In this document: in pieces, positions 18,432 through 29,600 of the stretch | Numbering within the stretch: the stretch's first letter is position 1 | Layout: each line of letters opens with the position of its first letter | From: Leishmania infantum JPCM5 | Taxonomy: Eukaryota > Euglenozoa > Kinetoplastea > Trypanosomatida > Trypanosomatidae | Length of the DNA: 64,000 nt | Assembly: GCF_000002875.2 (NCBI RefSeq) | Contig: NC_009412.2 | Location: forward strand, 757,001 to 821,000 | Reading direction: 5' to 3' | The notes under the pieces: generated by a model | Told to the model about the DNA's origin: nothing | The model's database searches: none | The model's input: the letters and a program-made list of their open reading frames with translations, nothing else | Made by a program: the position numbers and the translations under genes

Positions 18432-20984
18432 CTAGTCTACGATGCCGAGGTTCTTCAGGATGCGCGTCAGCACAGCCTTCTCCTCCACAACGCGGTAGTC
18501 GTGCAACTTCACAAACATATTTGCATGCCCCTTCACGACTTTTCGCAGCTCCATTGTGTAGCGAAGGGTGTTGCGCATGGCCACGACAGCTGTCACGGAC
18601 CGGCCATCCTCCTGCACGTCAACGGTCAGCGCATGATGCTCGTTGAGGGAGCTGACAACTTTGCCGATGTAAGTGAACTCGGAAAGGTGCACCTCCACCT
18701 CCATCATCGGCTCCAGCAGCGCCAGGTCGTCCTTGCGGGTCGCCTTGAGCAAACTCAGCAGCACTGAGCGGGCAACGTGGGTCAGCGACCTCTCCTGGAG
18801 CTGTGAGCCGGCCGTCTTGCGGAAGTACGTCAGCACCACCTCCACACCGTGCATCGGCAACCCCGCTAGAGGACCCAACCGCATGCACGCATCAACGGCG
18901 GACTGGAAGGACGCTGCAATGAGGCGCAGCTCCTCTTTGGCGTTGCGCACGTCACTTAAACGCGACCAACTGGAGAGGCCACCGCCCTGCTGCTGTTGCT
19001 GTCTCCCACCGCTGAGAAACTCCTCTTCAAAGGCGCTGTCAATGCGGAAACGGCACTTATCCTTGGTGCTGCACCGCTCTCCGTTCTCCAGCAGCGGCCG
19101 CAGCTCGAGCGAGCACTCGGCGTAGGGTAGGTCGTTCAATAAGCAGGTGTGCCTCTCCACCGACTGGGTCACTCGAATCGTCTCCCGATACTCGATGATG
19201 GCGCGCAGAAGCCGGCACTTCACCTGGTACTCGTTCGCGAGTCGCGACATGACAATTTCCAGGTGTAGCTCCCCCATCCCACTCACCACCACCGTTCCCT
19301 GCTCGCTCTCCGTGACACGCAGGCTCGGATCCTCCCTGGAGAGCTCGGCCAGGGCGCTCTTGAGCAGCTCCACCTGGTTGCGTGTGGCAGCCTCGATGGA
19401 GAAGGAGATGACAGCTGGTGGGGCGCTGATGCCCTCTAGTGTGTGCACCTCCTCCTTAACGTCGCCACGCCTCACATGCTGCTTTGCCTGCAGAAGGTGG
19501 TGCGAGGGCTGACTGAACAGGGTGTCGCCGGTGTATGTGTGTGTCAAGAAGGCCGCGCCGATCTGGCCAGCCTCTAAGTTCGGCACCTCCACCGGGTGGT
19601 TTGCGTGCATCACATAGAGCTTCTCGATAACCTCTGACTTCTGCCGACTGTTGTTCTCGAGGCGCATGCGCGGGATGATCCTGCCGCTGTACACACGCAA
19701 GAACACGAGCGGGAGGCGCTGCCCCTTGCCTGGGTGCATCATGTGCATTACCTTGAAGGCGAGGGCCACCGTCGGCACCGTCGGCGCGGCCGAGGCAGGT
19801 GGAAGAGGTACTGGTATCCCATCCTTCGTGAACCCGGTCAGCTGCCGGTCACATGGAGAAGGCAGGTAGTACGTCACGGCGTCGAGCAGCGGCTGCACGC
19901 CTTGATCACGACGAGAGGCGCCGCACAGAACCGGGACGAGCGGCGGTCTATCGCGTGGCGGGTGCACCACGGACCGACGCACGGCGGAGCGCAGCGCCTC
20001 AGTGGAGAGGCGCCGCTCCGCCTCGGCCTCATCGCCGTCGGTGGCGTCCAACTCCGCTATGAATGCCTCCGAGAGCGCATCGTCGACAGCGGTGAGCTGA
20101 GCGATGAGGTCGCGGCGCGCTTTGCGCATGGGGCGAGTCACGTGCGTCAGTTCACGATCCGCAACTCTGTCACCGTCGCCCGTCGAAGACGGCGTGGCAC
20201 CGACAGTGCTGAGGTCTGTTCGCTGCACCTCGAGGCCGTGCTCGCCGTCGAAGCGACACGTCACCTGCTCTACGACGTCGACCACGCCAGCGAAGCTGCC
20301 GTCCTCGGCGTGGAGCGGGATCTGCAGCAGCAGCGGCTCTACCTGCAGCTTGGTGCGTATCGAGTTTACCGACATGGCGAAGTCGGCGTTATACTTGTCC
20401 ATCTTGTTCAGAAAGGCGATTAGCGGCGCATTAAACCTGCGGCTCTGCTGCAGTACCGTGTAGCTCTGCGCCTGCACACCGGCAGACGCGTCGAACAGAG
20501 CCACGACACCGTCTACAATCCGCATCGTCCGCTCCACCTCAACAGTAAAGTCAACGTGGCCTGGGGTGTCGATCAGGTTGATGCCGTGATCCCGCCACCG
20601 CAGGGAGACTGCGGCGGACTGAATCGTGATGCCGCGGTCCGCCTCCTCCTTCATGAAGTCCGTCGTCGTCGTGCCGCTGTCTACGTCGCCGACGCGCTTC
20701 GTGACGCCGGCGTAGAAGAGCATCCGCTCTGTCGTGGTCGTTTTACCGGCGTCGATGTGCGCCGCAATGCCGATGTTGCGCACCTTTCGCACCGCGGCAT
20801 CTGCCTCGCGTTCTGCACCACCGTTGGTGCTATGGCCTGAGCTACAAGAAATGGCGGAGGAAGCAAGTAGGAGAAGACTTGGGCGGAACAGCCCACAGAC
20901 GGGACTGTTCGGCAGCTGGCTGGCTCCACTGACAAGTCGACGTCGCGGACGCGACGCGTGAAGCGTGAGCGAGCGGTGCAGCAT
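18432..20984 (-). CDS. Mitochondrial elongation factor G2-like GTPase (ribosome recycling)
   Basis: An 850-residue translational GTPase. G motifs: AHIDAGKT (75-82), the switch I segment ending RGITIQSA, DTPGH (139-143) and NKMD (193-196). The switch I region reads GDVDSGTTTTDFM, which resembles EF-G2 (GFM2/RRF2mt) rather than the elongation factor EF-G1. EF-G2 acts with ribosome recycling factor to split mitochondrial ribosomes after termination. The N-terminus is basic, Ser-rich and Arg-rich (MLHRSLTLHASRPRRR), consistent with mitochondrial import. The frame opens at a GTG at 21002, but the first ATG is at 20984 and is used here. A 130-residue variable stretch after the NKMD region corresponds to the expanded G' domain, and domains II-V follow to the end (NLGIVD, stop TAG). 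A short upstream ORF precedes it in the predicted leader. Confidence 0.9.
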   Translation of the reverse strand: MLHRSLTLHASRPRRRLVSGASQLPNSPVCGLFRPSLLLLASSAISCSSGHSTNGGAEREADAAVRKVRNIGIAAHIDAGKTTTTERMLFYAGVTKRVGDVDSGTTTTDFMKEEADRGITIQSAAVSLRWRDHGINLIDTPGHVDFTVEVERTMRIVDGVVALFDASAGVQAQSYTVLQQSRRFNAPLIAFLNKMDKYNADFAMSVNSIRTKLQVEPLLLQIPLHAEDGSFAGVVDVVEQVTCRFDGEHGLEVQRTDLSTVGATPSSTGDGDRVADRELTHVTRPMRKARRDLIAQLTAVDDALSEAFIAELDATDGDEAEAERRLSTEALRSAVRRSVVHPPRDRPPLVPVLCGASRRDQGVQPLLDAVTYYLPSPCDRQLTGFTKDGIPVPLPPASAAPTVPTVALAFKVMHMMHPGKGQRLPLVFLRVYSGRIIPRMRLENNSRQKSEVIEKLYVMHANHPVEVPNLEAGQIGAAFLTHTYTGDTLFSQPSHHLLQAKQHVRRGDVKEEVHTLEGISAPPAVISFSIEAATRNQVELLKSALAELSREDPSLRVTESEQGTVVVSGMGELHLEIVMSRLANEYQVKCRLLRAIIEYRETIRVTQSVERHTCLLNDLPYAECSLELRPLLENGERCSTKDKCRFRIDSAFEEEFLSGGRQQQQQGGGLSSWSRLSDVRNAKEELRLIAASFQSAVDACMRLGPLAGLPMHGVEVVLTYFRKTAGSQLQERSLTHVARSVLLSLLKATRKDDLALLEPMMEVEVHLSEFTYIGKVVSSLNEHHALTVDVQEDGRSVTAVVAMRNTLRYTMELRKVVKGHANMFVKLHDYRVVEEKAVLTRILKNLGIVD

Positions 20985-21031
20985 CCGCGGCACTGTTGCC
21001 ACTAAGTGATGTGAGCGACAGAATCCGCCTG

Positions 21032-21109
21032 CTATTCAGTATGGTGCTCTCTCCTCTCCTCGGCGTTGTGCGATACGAAACGCTTGTGACCGTGCGCGCC
21101 CAGCGACAT
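21032..21109 (-). other. Upstream ORF in the predicted EF-G2 leader (25 codons)
   Basis: ATG at 21109, stop TAG at 21032, ending 47 bp before the EF-G2 ATG. It begins about 3 nt after the predicted splice acceptor AG. If that acceptor is used, the short ORF would be the first one met by scanning ribosomes. Confidence 0.45.
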
Positions 21110-21111
21110 TG

Positions 21112-21131
21112 CTGGGAGGAGAAAAACAAGT
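21112..21131 (-). promoter_or_regulatory. Candidate spliced-leader acceptor of EF-G2
   Basis: Minus-strand polypyrimidine tract (TTGTTTTTCTCCTCCCAG) ending in AG at 21113-21112, 128 bp before the ATG. An alternative tract lies at about 21267-21305. Confidence 0.5.
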
Positions 21132-23487
21132 GGGCTGATGAGGCGCGAGAGCAGCGACGACACCTTCGTGATCGCTGCGGTCGCGACTTTGCACCAGTAT
21201 GTAGGCGAGGATGGCAGTGCGGCTCACGGAATGAGTCCGTGATGAGGCCGGATGGTTAAGCCACGAGAGAAGGGAGAAGAGAAAAATGAGAAGGAGGAGT
21301 ATGAGCGCTCTTGACGAAACACACTCACGCGCATAAAGATAGAACGAGGCACTGCTCAAACGTGAACGGTCAGCGCACCGGCCTCAGAGTGCAGAGGGCA
21401 AAAAGAAAAAAAGCCGTTGAGCAACCACCACCAGTTGCAAGTAAACCCCATCTCGTAAACATCCCCCGGATCGACCGGGGCAGCGCTATACAAGAGTTGC
21501 AACTGCTTTGCGTCATGCTGCCCTCCCCCCCCACTCCCTCCTGATCACAGCACACGCGCATACGAAGTTCGTCACTGTCGTGTGTTCCGTCTGCACTTCC
21601 TTTGCTTACCGTTACGTCGTACGCCACAGTCAAGCCCAAAAATAAGCAATGGGCAATATGTCAAGCGCGAGCACAAGCCCACCTACTAAACGCGGACGCA
21701 CACACACACACACACACGCACACAGCGCGAACAACAAGTCTTCTCATTTTATGTGTCTTGTTAACAGGGAGCAAAGACCTTCGCCCCCGCTCTCTCGCGA
21801 GAGAGCGGAGAGGTGGGTCGCGGCGCGTACTGCCCACGCACACAGGGAGCGACAGCGAGCGAGGGGGTTTCAGGAAAGACAAAGCAGAAAAAGAAATGAA
21901 GACGATGATAAAGTGTCCGATGTGCCACCCAGCGAGGGCGAGAGCGTGCGCGCGGAGTGACTCGATGAGGAGACGAAGCGGAAACAAACCCCAGAACAGG
22001 GACGCCGAAAAGAGCAAAACGAGGTCATGAGAAGGTGCTCGTAGCAGGCGCAGCAGCAGCAGCAGCGTTGGTAATAGGGATATACGGAAGAAAATATGAA
22101 AGCAGAAGACGTTGCCATCAATCGAGGTGTCCTGGAAAGAGACACGCACGCATGCGCGTCCGCACATACATACACGAGCTAGCACCTCCCATTACGATAT
22201 ATCAGCGCAGAGGGTACCAAAAAGCAGAGTGTTTCACCCGCCTCCCATCTGCCCGCCACCTTTTTCCGTGCGACGGAGGAAAGAGTCGGATTATCACAGA
22301 GGGCGGAGGGAGGCGGGCGGGGCGCATTGGTGTATAGAGCTGGAGACGGAAGAAAAACCTAAGATGACATTTTAAAACCTGCAGCGGCGGATGGTGTGGA
22401 AAGAGGGGAAGGGGAAGCGAAGGGGGAGAAAGGCGCTGTGCGTGTGTGTGCGTGCTTTTGCCTCTGCTATATATTTTCGTTCTCGCCCTTGGATCATCTA
22501 CATGCCTATGTGTGCCTGTCGGTGTAAAAGGTGTGTGGAGGGTCGCCCTGTGCCTATCGCAGACGCCATAGGAGCCGTACTACGAGAAGCCTTCGTTCCT
22601 CCGCGTTGGCGGTGTGCTTCCTGAGCTGGTCTCCGAGTGCGGGGTGTGCAGATGCGTTTCCCTGCTAAGAGGAGGAAGGGAAAAAGGCACCGTCTCCCTC
22701 TCCTTCTCTCTGCGTGCGTGCGCAAGCGTCTGTGCTTCGCCTATTGTTTCTGTGAGAGGGCAGCCGGGGTCGTCCACCCACCCCCACCCCCACCCCTCCT
22801 TCGTCGTACCCGCCTCCCATGCACACGCGCACGAAATGGCTCGCTGAGTAGCAGAGGTGATACGGCCCAAGAAGGAAAGAGAAGCGCGGCGGGGGTAGCG
22901 AGGGGAGCGGGCTCCGGAGGGAGGTGGGTGACATTAACTGTGCTGCCACTTATGTGCTCGCTTTTACGTTGTTTCTTCGTCTACCTGTTTGTTATGTGAG
23001 TCGTGTGCCATACGTGAACACACCCTGTTTAGATTCTCTCTTAAGCACCTCTCGCGTGTTGCTCACTCGTTTCTATGTGCACGCCGAAACCGCCCGACGC
23101 CTGCTACCCAGACGCAGCACCACCACCGCCGCCGCCTCGCACATCCCGTCTCTCAAATACACTCACACGCATGCCTCGTCTTTGGGCGGGAGAGAGTGGG
23201 GCAGGGAGGGAAGGGAATGCCAGCTCATGATGGAAGAAGGATAAAGAAGATGCGGTGACGAGGTCCCAACATCATCAGCAAGATGCAAAAAGCACGTGGA
23301 AGGGAGGAAAACGAAAGCAAGAGCGCTCGGTTAATGGTTCCTTGCCACCCGTCACTTCACGGGTGTGTGCTTATGCACCTCTGCACGGGTGAGAGGCACA
23401 CCACCACACAGAAAAAGCAAAACTCCTACCTAGTCGCTGCGTTGCCGAGCCGCGAGAAAGGGGAGGAGGGCACCCCCATCGATTTTC

Positions 23488-24058
23488 TTCCTTCCACGCC
23501 CATGCCACCACACAACAATAGCTTAGGCTCATCTCTGCCCGGCCGGTCACAGGCCCCGTCGCGCGGCGCGAGGCAGCCGTAGGCACACGAGGTGCAGCAA
23601 TGCCCAGACCCGGTCATCGGTGCATGGCTTCTGCCTCGAACCTTACCCAACCCCGCCCCACAGGTCGCCCCACAGCCACGCACATTATGCTGGCCATCAC
23701 CCGGGGCATCCCTCTCGGGGGGCCCAGACTCACCCCGCCCCCAGTGGGCAGTGAGGGCCGGGGGTGGGACGCGTTCGAGTCACGCCGACACTCCGCCCAT
23801 CCTGTGGATGGCGAAAACGTGTGCGCGGCCGCGGGTCGCTCCGGCGCCACGCCGTCCAGCACCGGACACTGCGGGCATCGGCAGTGATACATCGCTCTGA
23901 CGTCCCTACGTCACGCGCGCCTGACCCTGTCACCACCAAAGGTGGTTGTGCAGTGGCAGGAATAGGGGCTGCTTGGCTTCCCCACAGAGAGAGTGGGCAC
24001 TGGGCCCAGAGACACAACGCACAGAGGCATGTGCCCCCCCCCCGCGTCGTCACCAGGG
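23488..24058 (-). mobile_element. SIDER2-like retroposon, element B copy 1
   Basis: 571 bp about 98% identical by eye to 37888-38458. On the minus strand it contains CCACCTTTGGTGGTGACAGGG (23926-23946), a variant of the ingi/L1Tc hallmark. It ends at GTGGAAGG followed by an A-rich stretch in each copy (different in the two copies), as expected of a retroposon tail. It sits in the presumed 3' UTR of RpiB in sense orientation, the usual location of SIDERs. Classification rests on remembered family features and should be checked against a SIDER2 consensus. Confidence 0.7.
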
Positions 24059-24580
24059 AGCACCACGAACAAACGGGGAACCAGCGCTGGAAGACACGCA
24101 CGGCCGTGTGCGACACCAAGACAACTGCCAAGTGTAAGAGGTGAGGGGACCGAAAAAAAAAAGGAAGGTCAGGTCGAAACGCATGAGGGAAAACGAGAGC
24201 CCTAAGCAAGAACCGCATGGGCGACCGCCCATGACGAGGCGCGCTGCAACGTGGGAAGTCAAAAATGTCGAGAAGAAAGCGGAGGACGGAGACTGCTGGG
24301 GAAGCGGCAGCTCATCGCGTACTCCTCACAGGAGAACTCACGATCGTGTGTGCTTGACAAGGGGGGGACCTCTCCAAAGAGCAACAGAAAAAAGTTAGCC
24401 AGGAAAGAGAGGGAGAGAGAAAGCTGTGAAAAAAAAAAACGGAGGTGGAGGAGGGCGCAGAGATTATGATGAGGCCAACGGCCTTGTACCCATCGCCTTG
24501 TGCGCGCCCAAGTGTGAGGACGCGTGTCTCTCAACGCTGCATAGTGCGTCCCCACCTCTCTCTCTGCGTGCGCCACACAC

Positions 24581-25099
24581 TCACTTTCCTTCCTCCTTAA
24601 GACCTCCACAACCGCTGAAGCACCATCGCTGTTCGTCCTTCATCTGCTCCTCCTCAATCACCGTGATCTTGTCGACGCGGTTGCCGTGGCGCCCTTCCGC
24701 CAACGGCTCTGTCGTGAGGAAGGTCTCGATGATGTCGCGGATAACCTCCATTCCACTGGTGCGCACCCCAATGCACAAGATGTGGGCGTTGTTGTGCTGG
24801 CGGCTCAGCTGCGCCGTCACATGGTCGTAGCAAAGAGCCGCACGAATGCCTCTGAACTTGTTGGCCGCGATCGACATGCCGATACCGGTGCCGCAGACAA
24901 GGATACCCGTGTCCGCCTCGCCCTTCAAGATGGCCTCACACACCTGCGCGGCGTAGTCGGGGTAGTCGACGGATGTGTCGGAGGAGGGGCCCATGTACAT
25001 CACCTTCGACGCGGCACCGCTGGCGTTGACCATGTCCATGATCTCCTGATGTGTGGCGTACGCGGCATGGTCGCAGCCCAGAGCAACACGCTTCGGCAT
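24581..25099 (-). CDS. RPIB: Ribose-5-phosphate isomerase B
   Basis: 172 residues, LacA/RpiB family. It interconverts ribose 5-phosphate and ribulose 5-phosphate in the non-oxidative pentose phosphate pathway. Active-site residues can be placed by the conserved motifs: Asp10-His11 in GCDHAAY, Cys69 in VCGTGIGMS (the general base), His102 in SRQHNNAH, Arg113, and Arg137/Arg141 in GRHGNRVDK. The length and start (ATG 25099, MPKRVALGCDHA) fit the family. The C-terminal tail after residue 150 is an extension relative to E. coli RpiB. Trypanosomatids use this type-B enzyme, whereas mammals have the unrelated type A. No glycosomal PTS1 tripeptide is present at the C-terminus (EGK). The stop is TGA, and a SIDER-like element follows in the 3' flank. 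Confidence 0.97.
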   Translation of the reverse strand: MPKRVALGCDHAAYATHQEIMDMVNASGAASKVMYMGPSSDTSVDYPDYAAQVCEAILKGEADTGILVCGTGIGMSIAANKFRGIRAALCYDHVTAQLSRQHNNAHILCIGVRTSGMEVIRDIIETFLTTEPLAEGRHGNRVDKITVIEEEQMKDEQRWCFSGCGGLKEEGK

Positions 25100-26695
25100 G
25101 ACTCGACGAGGGAGTTCGAGAGCGGGATGGAGAGAGAGCGCTTGGTGGTGGGGGGAGCAGGAAAAAGGGAAAAAGTGGGAGGGGATGAGGCGGTCGCAAT
25201 CCGCTTGCCGTGTACGCGTGTGTGCCTGTGCGGGCGTACGTGGAAGCCAAAGAAAGAGGAAGAGACGTGAAGCAGGATCGCGTGCACTGGAGAATTAAGT
25301 TTGCTCTCGACTTGGACGCAAGGGGGCAGGGGACGGGTAAAGGCAGGTATGAAGAGTAGACGATGGGAAGAGGGAGAGCGCACGCGCGAGAGAACGGAGA
25401 ACCAGAAAGAATACATGACAAGAAAGGAGTGTGAAAGGGCAGGAAAGAGAGCGAGACACATCACGCACATGCGCATAATCGATGTACGGTGGGGCGGTTG
25501 GGAAAGGCAAGAGGCGGAGAGAGACGAACACGGGTGATGCAGGGGAGGAGGGAGGCTGAGAAATGGCGTCAACGAACACCGTCTCGTCGTTACCATTTAG
25601 AGGCGAAAGAAACGGCACCCTCTTTTGGGAGGCGCGCCGAGCGAGAGGTTCCGAAAAGAGGACACTCCTGTGACCGTGTTCACAAGTGCATGAATGTTTG
25701 CGCGGGTGTATGAGTGTGTCGGTGTGTGCAACAGAATACACTACTGCACGCGCTTTAAGGCTGGAGAGCGTCATTATACCGGCGCGCAGGCATCCACAAT
25801 CGCAAAGAAACCACCGTTCGTTCATGCCGCTGGAGGTGCCCGCAAAGGGGGGTGGACAAAAGCAAGAGGAAGTAGTGCGACACACGCAGCGGCATTTCGC
25901 CGCGCACCTCCTTCGCTCTGTCTTGCGTCCGCCTTTTGCTTTTCCTCTGCTGCTGCTCTGAAGCTGTGTAGTAAAGATAAGATAGGAAGGGGAATGCTTA
26001 TGTGTTGTTGCCCACACATCGAAACAAGGTGCATCCTCATCCAGCCATCCACCCTCCCCTCGCACGCAGCTCTGCCCCGCCGCGGCAGGCGCTCTTCTTG
26101 TCCTACCTCTCTTTCTCACGTCCGTGAAGGCGTAGACTTGCACAGGCTACGAAGCAGGGGAGGGGGAACGGCGGGGGATACATGAAGAGGATGAGGAGGA
26201 AGGAAGCATCGCAAACGCTTCCCCCGCACAACACATACACACGTGCCACAAGCACTCAAACACGCAGACATGGAAAGAAGTGGGGGAGGGTTTTTTTACC
26301 GCCCCTTATATCTGTGGGGTTCCATCATCATTGCAGCAGAGTCTCGAGAAAAAACGTCTTTGCTTATTCGCATCGCAGCGCGCCATGCAATCTGTGTCCG
26401 TCTCCCTCTCTGTCGGTGCGTGCGACACACAACACCGGTACTCTTCTTTGGTGGGCGAAACGGATAACGTCACTGTAGGCACAGAGAATGGAAGAAGGCG
26501 GATGGAGGGGGGAGGGGGCTACGAGAAGCACGCAAAGGCGTCGCTTTCTGGCAACGTATGCCTTGTGGCACAGAACGGCAGCGGCAAGTAAGCACCACAT
26601 CAGGCCTTCGTCTCTTGTGTCTCTCGTCCACCACCGCCCCAAGGCCTTCTTTACCCATACCGTTCGCCGTTATTCCTTATCCATCAGCTCTCCCG
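25100..26695. other. Intergenic region between the TRPC4AP-like gene and RpiB
   Basis: A pyrimidine tract for RpiB (purine-rich plus strand at about 25157-25190) with the first AG near 25143 is the likely splice site. The remainder is the presumed 3' UTR of the large gene. The longest open frame (about 282 codons) is low-complexity and not supported. Confidence 0.7.
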
Positions 26696-29600
26696 TCAGC
26701 ACTGCGAGAAGTGGGGCATGAAAAAGTCTGGCAGGATGCGCATCAGGAACAGCGCCATCGTCTTGTACTCGCCGAACGCGACTTCCGTACTGAAGTACAC
26801 CGTCTCCACGTACCGCTGACAAGACGCGTAGTAGCCGACCCACAGGCACAACAAGCGGAAAAAGCTGCGATAAAAGCAGCCGCCAAACTCGCGCTGATAC
26901 ACGCTCCCCTCGTGCGGAGGATCGCAGGAGCCGTAGGCCATGAAGGAGGGGCAGCGCCGTGGAAGCTCATCAGGCGTAAGTCCACCCTTTGTCGCAGCGC
27001 TGCCCTCTCCCGTAGGCCTCTCAAAGGAATCTGTGAGGGCAGCCGCCGCCTCGTCGGGCTTACGACGCTGATACTCCGCCTCCGCAGCCTTTGGAGCGTC
27101 GTGCCAGTCACACGCGCAAATCCCCTGGTCCCCTGACACGGACATCAGCGCCTGACGCCTCCTCGCCTCGCGCTCCTTCGCCCGAGCTGCACGCTCCTCC
27201 CCTAGCCACACGCTGTGTCCGTGCCCTGCAAAAGACTTCATTTTCGCCAAAACGTCGCGAATATTGGCCTCAGCAGCAGCAGCGCTCTCTCTTGAGCTCC
27301 CCACTGACGCAACGCGCAAAAACACGAGCAGCACTGTTGTCACGACGGAGAGGCGGCTGTTGTCCTCCATGGACTCGATGTTCAGCCCGCAGAGGGCGCT
27401 GAAGATAAGCTTGTGCGGCTCGCCGAGCAGGAGACGAGAGAGTGGAGCCAGCTCCTCCAGTCGCGCCGCGTCCTCAGCCGTCTCTGCTGCGTCATGAAGA
27501 TCTGTTGACGAAGCGGTCTGCGCTTGCGCAGTGTTGAGGATGCCCTGCGTCGGTGAAAGAAATGATTCCGCGCAGGGCGTTGCCGACGGCGGCGCCTTCG
27601 CGCTGCCCTCGCCACGACGACTAAAGAGCGTCGCGCGCAGGCGAGGCGGTGGCCCCACCACCGGCAGCGGCCATTGGCTGCGCAGCAATGCCAGATCGTT
27701 TTCGCCACACATCAGGCCCGGAAACGGGCGGTTCTCAGGGGCCTGCCGGTGCGGCGTACGCGCTAGCACGCAAACCAGCTCCCTCAAGAGCTCCTCCCGT
27801 CGTAGCCCATGGGCTGGCGCCAGGCTGATCTCGCGCGTGTACTGCCGCGAAACCCGAATCACGTACGAAATACGGACGGCATCGCCGGAGATGATGTCGC
27901 TTGTGCGACCGATGCCGGGGAGTGTCGGTGGCAGCCGCACATCGTCTACCGAGTCATTCACCGGCTTCGAGATGTAGTTGCCGGTGGAACGTAGCCCCGG
28001 AGTGAGAGAAAGCAACAGCGAGCGCAGCAGGTGATGCGTGTCGACGCCGAAGGTGAAGAGGCGTCGCAGCAGCACACTGCCAAACGGCTCGTGCTCCTCC
28101 CGTTCCAGAGGCGGGCGCTTCAAGATCTCCTCGACCTCCTCATGCTCTGCGGAGAGAATGACGGGGTTCTGCCGGTTCGGGTTGCTCATCGCCTCGTTCA
28201 GGTGCGACATGTCCCGATCTCCGACCACATAGGCACATAAGGTGCGCAGGTTGCCGGCGTGGTAGCGCAGCAGCTCCCCGAGAACCTGAAGCATGTTCGA
28301 CAGCAGCCGCCCCGGCGCCATCGACCCGCTCAGCCCGGGAATACGCGTGCCGTTGTAGATGCGCTCCAGAACGCTAGTAAGGAGTGCCTGCCCGAGTCTT
28401 GTCTGCGGGCAGTCCGGGGCATCGCGGTATGCTTCACGAAACAGAAAGGTGCGCAAATACGAATCGAGCGTCTGGTACAAGCTTACGCGGACACAGCTGT
28501 CTTCTTGATCTCTGTGCAGGACGCGGGCGATGGCCTCCGCGTTTCTCCACGCGCTGGCAACGACCTCGGCATCCTCGACCACCATCTCCTGTTCCCGACG
28601 GTCTTGAGCGTTCCAGTACTCGTAAAGGCCGCGCAGCAGCTCCATCTTGCGCATCGTATCGGGTCCGTGCTGATGATTTTCCGTCTCCTCTTCGGACATC
28701 TGATTGGGGTCACGCAGGTACACAACTGCGAGGTCGCCGAGGAGCTGGAGAAACGGAACAAGACGCCACGTTGAGGGGTAGCGCGGCGAGCCATCAGCGA
28801 GCGTGTCGGACTCCTCTTGGTCATCAGAGGCACGCGGTGGCAAGTAGCGCGGCAACGCCCGCAACTTGTCGGACAAGTTTACGTGTGGCGGCACGTCGAC
28901 GAACGCAGGCAGCGATGGGTCCAGTCCGAAGGCGGCCTCCAGCATCGGCACAGACCGAGGCACCCAACGGCAGTCCCGCAGCGCCTTCCACGAGTCGCTG
29001 AAGTAGAAGGTGGAGAGGAACATGTTCAGCAGGTATAGCACTTCGCTCTGCGACTCAACGATGCGCTGCGTGTCGACGGGGTCCAGCAAGTCGAGTGCGT
29101 CCACGCGAGGTAGCGGCTCGAACAGCTCCGCCGAGAGCCGCTCATTAGCCGAGTTGAACTCCTCTAGCGTTGGCGGTCTCGGCCCGGGTGCAATGGTGCG
29201 ACGCACAGTCGAGCAGACAAGTGCGTAGCGGTTGTCGTCCCTCTCCGGGATTAAGGACGGGTCCCGCAGCCGCCAGCGCTGCCGCGTGTCGGCCGACCCC
29301 ACCCACCAGTGGATGTCCATCGAGGATTTGAAGTTCTGCTCCATGTCGTCGTCCTCCAGCATGTCACGGTCCAGCATCCACTGCACCAGCCGCGATGGGT
29401 CCTCAGCTTGGAACTGGTTGGATGTTATGCGGTTCAGAAACGCGATCTGCTCGGCGCCGTCGCGTGGCAATCCAGCGCGCTCCAGCTCGGCCACCATCTG
29501 CGCCGCCACGTTGCCTCTGCCGCTGCCCACCTCCACTCGAATGCCGCCCTGCTCTGGAGTAGACAGCGGCGGTGGCGGCGGCAGCGACGGTGCCACGCCG

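Larger units (their letters stand above)
20985..24580. other. Intergenic region between RpiB and EF-G2
   Basis: It holds the EF-G2 leader with a predicted splice acceptor and upstream ORF, and SIDER-like element B at 23488-24058 in the presumed 3' UTR of RpiB. In between is low-complexity, (CA)-rich and GA-rich sequence with no recognisable gene. Confidence 0.75.

Noticed and set aside
23770..23800. tRNA B-box-like string (GCGTTCGAGTC) inside element B
   Set aside because: No matching A box, acceptor stem or cloverleaf could be built around it. It belongs to the retroposon.
25295..26143. 282-codon minus-strand frame
   Set aside because: Composition follows the GC-rich repetitive background, no domain is seen, and it overlaps the presumed 3' UTR of the large gene.
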